DNA from: Bacteroides sp. CAG:144
GTDB lineage: Bacteria; Bacteroidota; Bacteroidia; Bacteroidales; UBA11471
DNA: 8,268 nucleotides
Direction: 5' to 3'
NCBI GenBank assembly: GCA_000434215.1
Contig: HF999710.1
Location: 1-8,268 of the forward strand
Position numbers and translations under genes: made by a program. This document shows positions 4,956 to 8,268 of the stretch, in pieces (position 1 is the stretch's first letter; each line of letters opens with the position of its first letter). A model generated the notes under the pieces. It did not search any database. It was not told where the DNA came from and was given only the letters and a program-made list of their open reading frames with translations.

Positions 4956-7571
4956 ATGAAAACCTTTAACGTAAGCCTTATCTGTTTCGCTTTGATTTTC
5001 GGCTTTTTGACCGGATTTTCAACAGATGCCTCTGCAAAAAGAAAAAAATCTTCAAAAAAGAAAAACGATACGACACTCGTCGTTCCCAAACCGAAAGAGA
5101 ACAAAGACAGCGTCGAATATCGGAAACTCATAAAAGACGCAGTCTCCAAGGAAGGACTTCTGACAACGCACTTCACCCCACAGAGAAAACTCTTCTGGGA
5201 AATTCCCGACTCGGCATTCGAGCACACCTATATGTTGTCGAACCGCATTGCTGCCACCAGCAATACGCAGGACTTCGTCGCCGGACAGATGGCAACCCAA
5301 CCTATCTTGCTGCAACTGAGCCGCGACAGTATCAACGTATATCTGCATAAGGTGCAGACACAAAACAGCGTCGACGAAAAAGAGTCGATTGCAGCAGCCT
5401 TCGACAAGAACTTTTTGAATCCCGTATTGAAGGCTTTCAAAATCGAAGCTCGCAACAAGGGGAATGTCGTCATCGATGTAACCTCTTTCTTCGGAGGAAA
5501 TGAGAAATGTATCAGCCCCATAAAACCGACAAATCCGCTCTCGAAACTGATGGGTGGAGGCAACTCCATAAAAGGCTCTTTTGTGTCGAACGCTTCATCA
5601 ATCACCGAAGTAAAGGCATTCCCCCGGAATATTGAAATAAAGAGCAACTTGTCGTTCAACACCTCTCCTATGGACGAGCCTTACACCGTACAAGTACACC
5701 GATCGTTTATCGTCCTTCCCGACGAACCCATGCGCATGCGCTTGCAAGACAACCGTGTGGGATATTTTTACAGCGACCGGTCGCTCTATACGACAGAAAA
5801 AGATAAAGTCGACGATTACACGTTTATACATCGCTGGCGTCTCGAACCGAAAGAGGAAGATATGGAACGTTACTTCGCCGGAGAACTTGTCGAGCCACGG
5901 CAACCGATTATCTTCTATGTCGACAGTGCATTTCCCGACAAGTGGAGAGATGTCGTGAAACAAGGTATCGAAGACTGGAATACAGCCTTTGAGGCGGCCG
6001 GTTTCAAAAATGCCATTCAGGCTCGCGACTATCCCAAGAACGACCCCGACTTCGACCCCGACGATATGCGTTACAGTTGTGTAAAATATGCCGCGACAAC
6101 AATAGCGAATGCAATGGGTCCCAGCTTTGTCGACCCGCGTAGCGGAGAAATCCTTACCGCCGACGTCATTTGGTACCACAATATTGTATCGTTACTGCAC
6201 AACTGGCGATTCTGCCAGACGGCAGCCACCGACACGAGAGTACGCAAACCGGTATTCGACGATGACGTCATGAGAGAGTCGATGCGGTACGTCGCTTCAC
6301 ATGAAATAGGCCATACGCTGGGTCTGATGCACAACATGGGTGCCAGTTATGCCTATCCCGTCGATTCGCTGCGCAGCCCCTCTTTCACGCAAAAATACGG
6401 CACGACTCCCAGTATCATGGACTATGCCCGCAACAACTACATCGCACAACCCGGCGACTTCGACCGGGGTGTCAAACTGACGCCTCCCATTTTGGGCGTT
6501 TATGACATCTACGCAATTGCATGGGGATACCGCCTTATTCCCGGAGCAAATACTCCGACCGAAGAAGTGGCGACCCTCACCCAATGGATAGAGGAGAAAA
6601 AAGCCGACCCCATGTACGAATTCGGAGCGCAACAATTTATGGCGATCATCGACCCCACCGATCAAACCGAAGATTTGAGCAACGACCATCTGCGAGCCGG
6701 CGATTATGCGATCTCGAATCTCAAAATCATCATGTCCAACCTCGAAAAATGGGCGGCCGAGCCAGGCAAACCGTATGACGACCTCGATGAAATATATGAC
6801 CAACTGGTAAAACAATATTCCCGTCACATAGGGCACGTCATGACTTACATCGGCGGTGTTGAATTCAAAGATGCCCGCCAAGGCGGGAAAAACGCCGCTC
6901 GCACACATCTCGATCGGGCAACCCAGAAAAAAGCCATGCAATGGCTCATGCGCCAAGCCCGTACTTACAACGACTGGCTCACCCCGACCCAACTGATGAT
7001 GAAACTTGATCGTACCCTCAACTGCAACGATAACCTGCGCCGCAGTATCGTCGGTTGTCTGCTCAACAGTACGGCGTTGTATCGCATCGAAGAAAGCGGA
7101 CTTGTAAACAACCGCAAAAATTATACCCTCGATACTTATCTCGACGATGCCCTGACAGAACTGTTCAAGGCTTCTTATCAAGGGAAAAAGCTCGATGCCG
7201 CCGAGCGCGACATTCAATCGGCTGCACTTGCCGTCATTATCAAATACAGCGGACTTACGCCCACTTCCGGTAAAAAGACAAGTTCAACAAAAGCCTTCTC
7301 CGATTATCAAGCAATAGTCTCTTTGGGATATAGTCCCGACGTACCGTGCAGCCATACGGCATGCGAAGCAAATCGGGAAGAAGAAGTTTCTTTCCTGCGT
7401 ATAAATATGGGGCAGCCGGGTATCTCCAACACCCGTATCGCTCCGCTGATGACCGCACACCTCAAAAAAATCGAATCGCTTTACAAGCAACAACGTGCCC
7501 GTACAAGCGACAAAACGACACGCGATTTCTACGACTATCAACTCATGCAGATAAAAGAGCTGTTCAACTGA
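4956..7571 (+). CDS. Secreted zinc-dependent metalloprotease (DUF5118/DUF5117, gluzincin-like HExxHxxGxxH)
   Basis: The product is 871 aa from the ATG at 4956; the frame is open upstream to a TTG at 4803, but that would run through the promoter and place 51 residues before an obvious signal peptide (MKTFNVSL..., cut after ASA at residue 27). A lysine-rich linker follows. Residues about 50-110 resemble DUF5118, about 110-310 DUF5117, and about 319-620 the catalytic domain. The zinc site is H449-E450-I-G-H453-T-L-G-L-M-H459, with a Met-turn S-I-M488-D about 30 residues later, as in metzincin peptidases. The conserved segment ANAMGPSFVDPRSGEIL precedes it. All catalytic residues are intact and the length is normal for the family. 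It probably acts in the periplasm or outside the cell; no type IX tail or lipobox is seen. The next gene begins 22 nt downstream, so it is probably co-transcribed with the SusC-like receptor, suggesting peptide or protein substrate use (inference). Confidence 0.9.
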   Translation: MKTFNVSLICFALIFGFLTGFSTDASAKRKKSSKKKNDTTLVVPKPKENKDSVEYRKLIKDAVSKEGLLTTHFTPQRKLFWEIPDSAFEHTYMLSNRIAATSNTQDFVAGQMATQPILLQLSRDSINVYLHKVQTQNSVDEKESIAAAFDKNFLNPVLKAFKIEARNKGNVVIDVTSFFGGNEKCISPIKPTNPLSKLMGGGNSIKGSFVSNASSITEVKAFPRNIEIKSNLSFNTSPMDEPYTVQVHRSFIVLPDEPMRMRLQDNRVGYFYSDRSLYTTEKDKVDDYTFIHRWRLEPKEEDMERYFAGELVEPRQPIIFYVDSAFPDKWRDVVKQGIEDWNTAFEAAGFKNAIQARDYPKNDPDFDPDDMRYSCVKYAATTIANAMGPSFVDPRSGEILTADVIWYHNIVSLLHNWRFCQTAATDTRVRKPVFDDDVMRESMRYVASHEIGHTLGLMHNMGASYAYPVDSLRSPSFTQKYGTTPSIMDYARNNYIAQPGDFDRGVKLTPPILGVYDIYAIAWGYRLIPGANTPTEEVATLTQWIEEKKADPMYEFGAQQFMAIIDPTDQTEDLSNDHLRAGDYAISNLKIIMSNLEKWAAEPGKPYDDLDEIYDQLVKQYSRHIGHVMTYIGGVEFKDARQGGKNAARTHLDRATQKKAMQWLMRQARTYNDWLTPTQLMMKLDRTLNCNDNLRRSIVGCLLNSTALYRIEESGLVNNRKNYTLDTYLDDALTELFKASYQGKKLDAAERDIQSAALAVIIKYSGLTPTSGKKTSSTKAFSDYQAIVSLGYSPDVPCSHTACEANREEEVSFLRINMGQPGISNTRIAPLMTAHLKKIESLYKQQRARTSDKTTRDFYDYQLMQIKELFN

Positions 7572-7593
7572 ACCACCACTTCTGAGTAATATT

Positions 7594-8268
7594 ATGATGA
7601 AACATATCGCCTTACTGCTTTTATTTTCCCTTTTCTGGGGCCTACCTGCCATCGGACAGGAAACAGGTTCGCGAAAAGTAACGGGATATATCGTCGATTC
7701 ATCGGGAAATCCCATTGCCGGAGCCACGGTGAAAATCAAAGACACGACGACGGCAACGATCAGCGACGGTAACGGACAATTTTCATTGACGGTGCAGAAC
7801 TCCGAATCGACCCTTATTGCCACATTCCTGGGTTATCGTACCCATGAAGTAAAAATCACACCAACGACCGATAACATAAAAATCACACTCGAAGAAGATG
7901 CCCAGCAACTCGACGACGTAGTTGTCGTGGGTTACGGTACACAGAAAAAATCATCACTCACCAGCTCGGTCGAAGTGGTACGGGGAGAAGACCTGAAACG
8001 TATGCCCGTCATGAATGTAAACGAGGCTCTGGTAGGCCTCGTAGCCGGTGTTTCGGTACAAAATTCGAGCGGCGATCCCAGCTCGGGAAAAGAATCGGAC
8101 ATACGTATCCGCGGCATCAACGGTACACCCCTCTTGGTCATCGATGGAGTTCCCCGATTCGGAGAAAACACATCGGACGGCGAGATGCGTCTTTCCGACC
8201 TCAATCCCGATGACATAGAGAGCATCTCCATGCTCAAAGACGGTGCGGCGGCAGCCGTTTACGGAGCC
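7594..8268 (+). CDS. SusC/RagA-family TonB-dependent outer-membrane receptor (N-terminal part, 3' truncated)
   Basis: The frame starts at ATG 7594 (MMKHIALLLL) and stays open to the window end: 225 codons of a protein that normally has about 1,000 residues. A signal peptide ends near residue 21. Residues about 28-100 form the carboxypeptidase-regulatory-like (CarboxypepD_reg) domain characteristic of SusC/RagA proteins (VTGYIVDSSGNPIAGATV). The TonB-box region D107-D-V-V-V-V-G-Y-G-T follows. The plug domain then begins, with the family signatures RIRG (171-174), PLLVIDGVP and L214-K-D-G-A-A-A-A-V-Y-G-A225. These receptors import oligosaccharides or peptides through the outer membrane using TonB energy, usually capped by a SusD/RagB lipoprotein that would be expected just downstream, outside the window. 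The gap to the protease gene is 22 nt with no terminator, indicating an operon. Confidence 0.95.
   Translation, partial: MMKHIALLLLFSLFWGLPAIGQETGSRKVTGYIVDSSGNPIAGATVKIKDTTTATISDGNGQFSLTVQNSESTLIATFLGYRTHEVKITPTTDNIKITLEEDAQQLDDVVVVGYGTQKKSSLTSSVEVVRGEDLKRMPVMNVNEALVGLVAGVSVQNSSGDPSSGKESDIRIRGINGTPLLVIDGVPRFGENTSDGEMRLSDLNPDDIESISMLKDGAAAAVYGA

Noticed and set aside
6297..7217. Minus-strand open frame of 306 codons inside the metalloprotease gene
   Set aside because: It is fully antisense to a gene with intact catalytic motifs; no start context, domain or independent promoter supports it.

Overview
The window looks like chromosomal DNA of a gut-type Bacteroidales bacterium (Bacteroidota). 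The signs are a SusC/RagA-type TonB-dependent receptor, a PorT-family barrel, a secreted metalloprotease of the DUF5118/DUF5117 family, a two-module leucine-rich-repeat surface protein, promoters of the Bacteroides type (TTTG, about 19-20 nt, TAnnTTTG), and starts without Shine-Dalgarno sequences. The genus cannot be fixed by reading alone.

Layout: (1) 1-488 holds the 3' end of a plus-strand gene encoding a RecB/AddA-like PD-(D/E)XK nuclease domain. (2) 489-809 has no gene and is filled by diverged extragenic repeats arranged as three consecutive inverted pairs. (3) 810-967 is a compact minus-strand initiator tRNA-fMet unit: terminator, tRNA, and a well-formed promoter. (4) 1041-1742 (minus) is a PorT-like outer-membrane barrel, divergent from (5) a 56-residue 2[4Fe-4S] ferredoxin at 1927-2097 (plus), which has its own promoter and terminator. 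(6) 2308-4779 (minus) is a secreted LRR protein built from two copies of a module of about 360 residues, with a C-terminal domain resembling a type IX sorting signal. (7) A divergent intergenic region with a perfect 22-bp palindrome made of two opposed -7 boxes separates it from (8) a plus-strand operon: a secreted zinc metalloprotease (4956-7571) and, 22 nt later, the start of a SusC/RagA-like receptor (7594 to the window end).

How they may work together (inference): the right half is an envelope locus. A secreted protease next to an outer-membrane SusC-type importer suggests degradation of a protein or peptide substrate and uptake of the products. The divergent LRR protein could be a co-regulated surface adhesin or binding protein. 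The PorT-like protein would fit a role in export of proteins with a type IX tail. The left half is unrelated housekeeping material. I found no phage, insertion sequence, CRISPR array or defence cassette. Nothing here clearly amounts to an undescribed system; the most unusual items are the palindromic divergent promoter, the duplicated LRR protein and the paired extragenic repeats.
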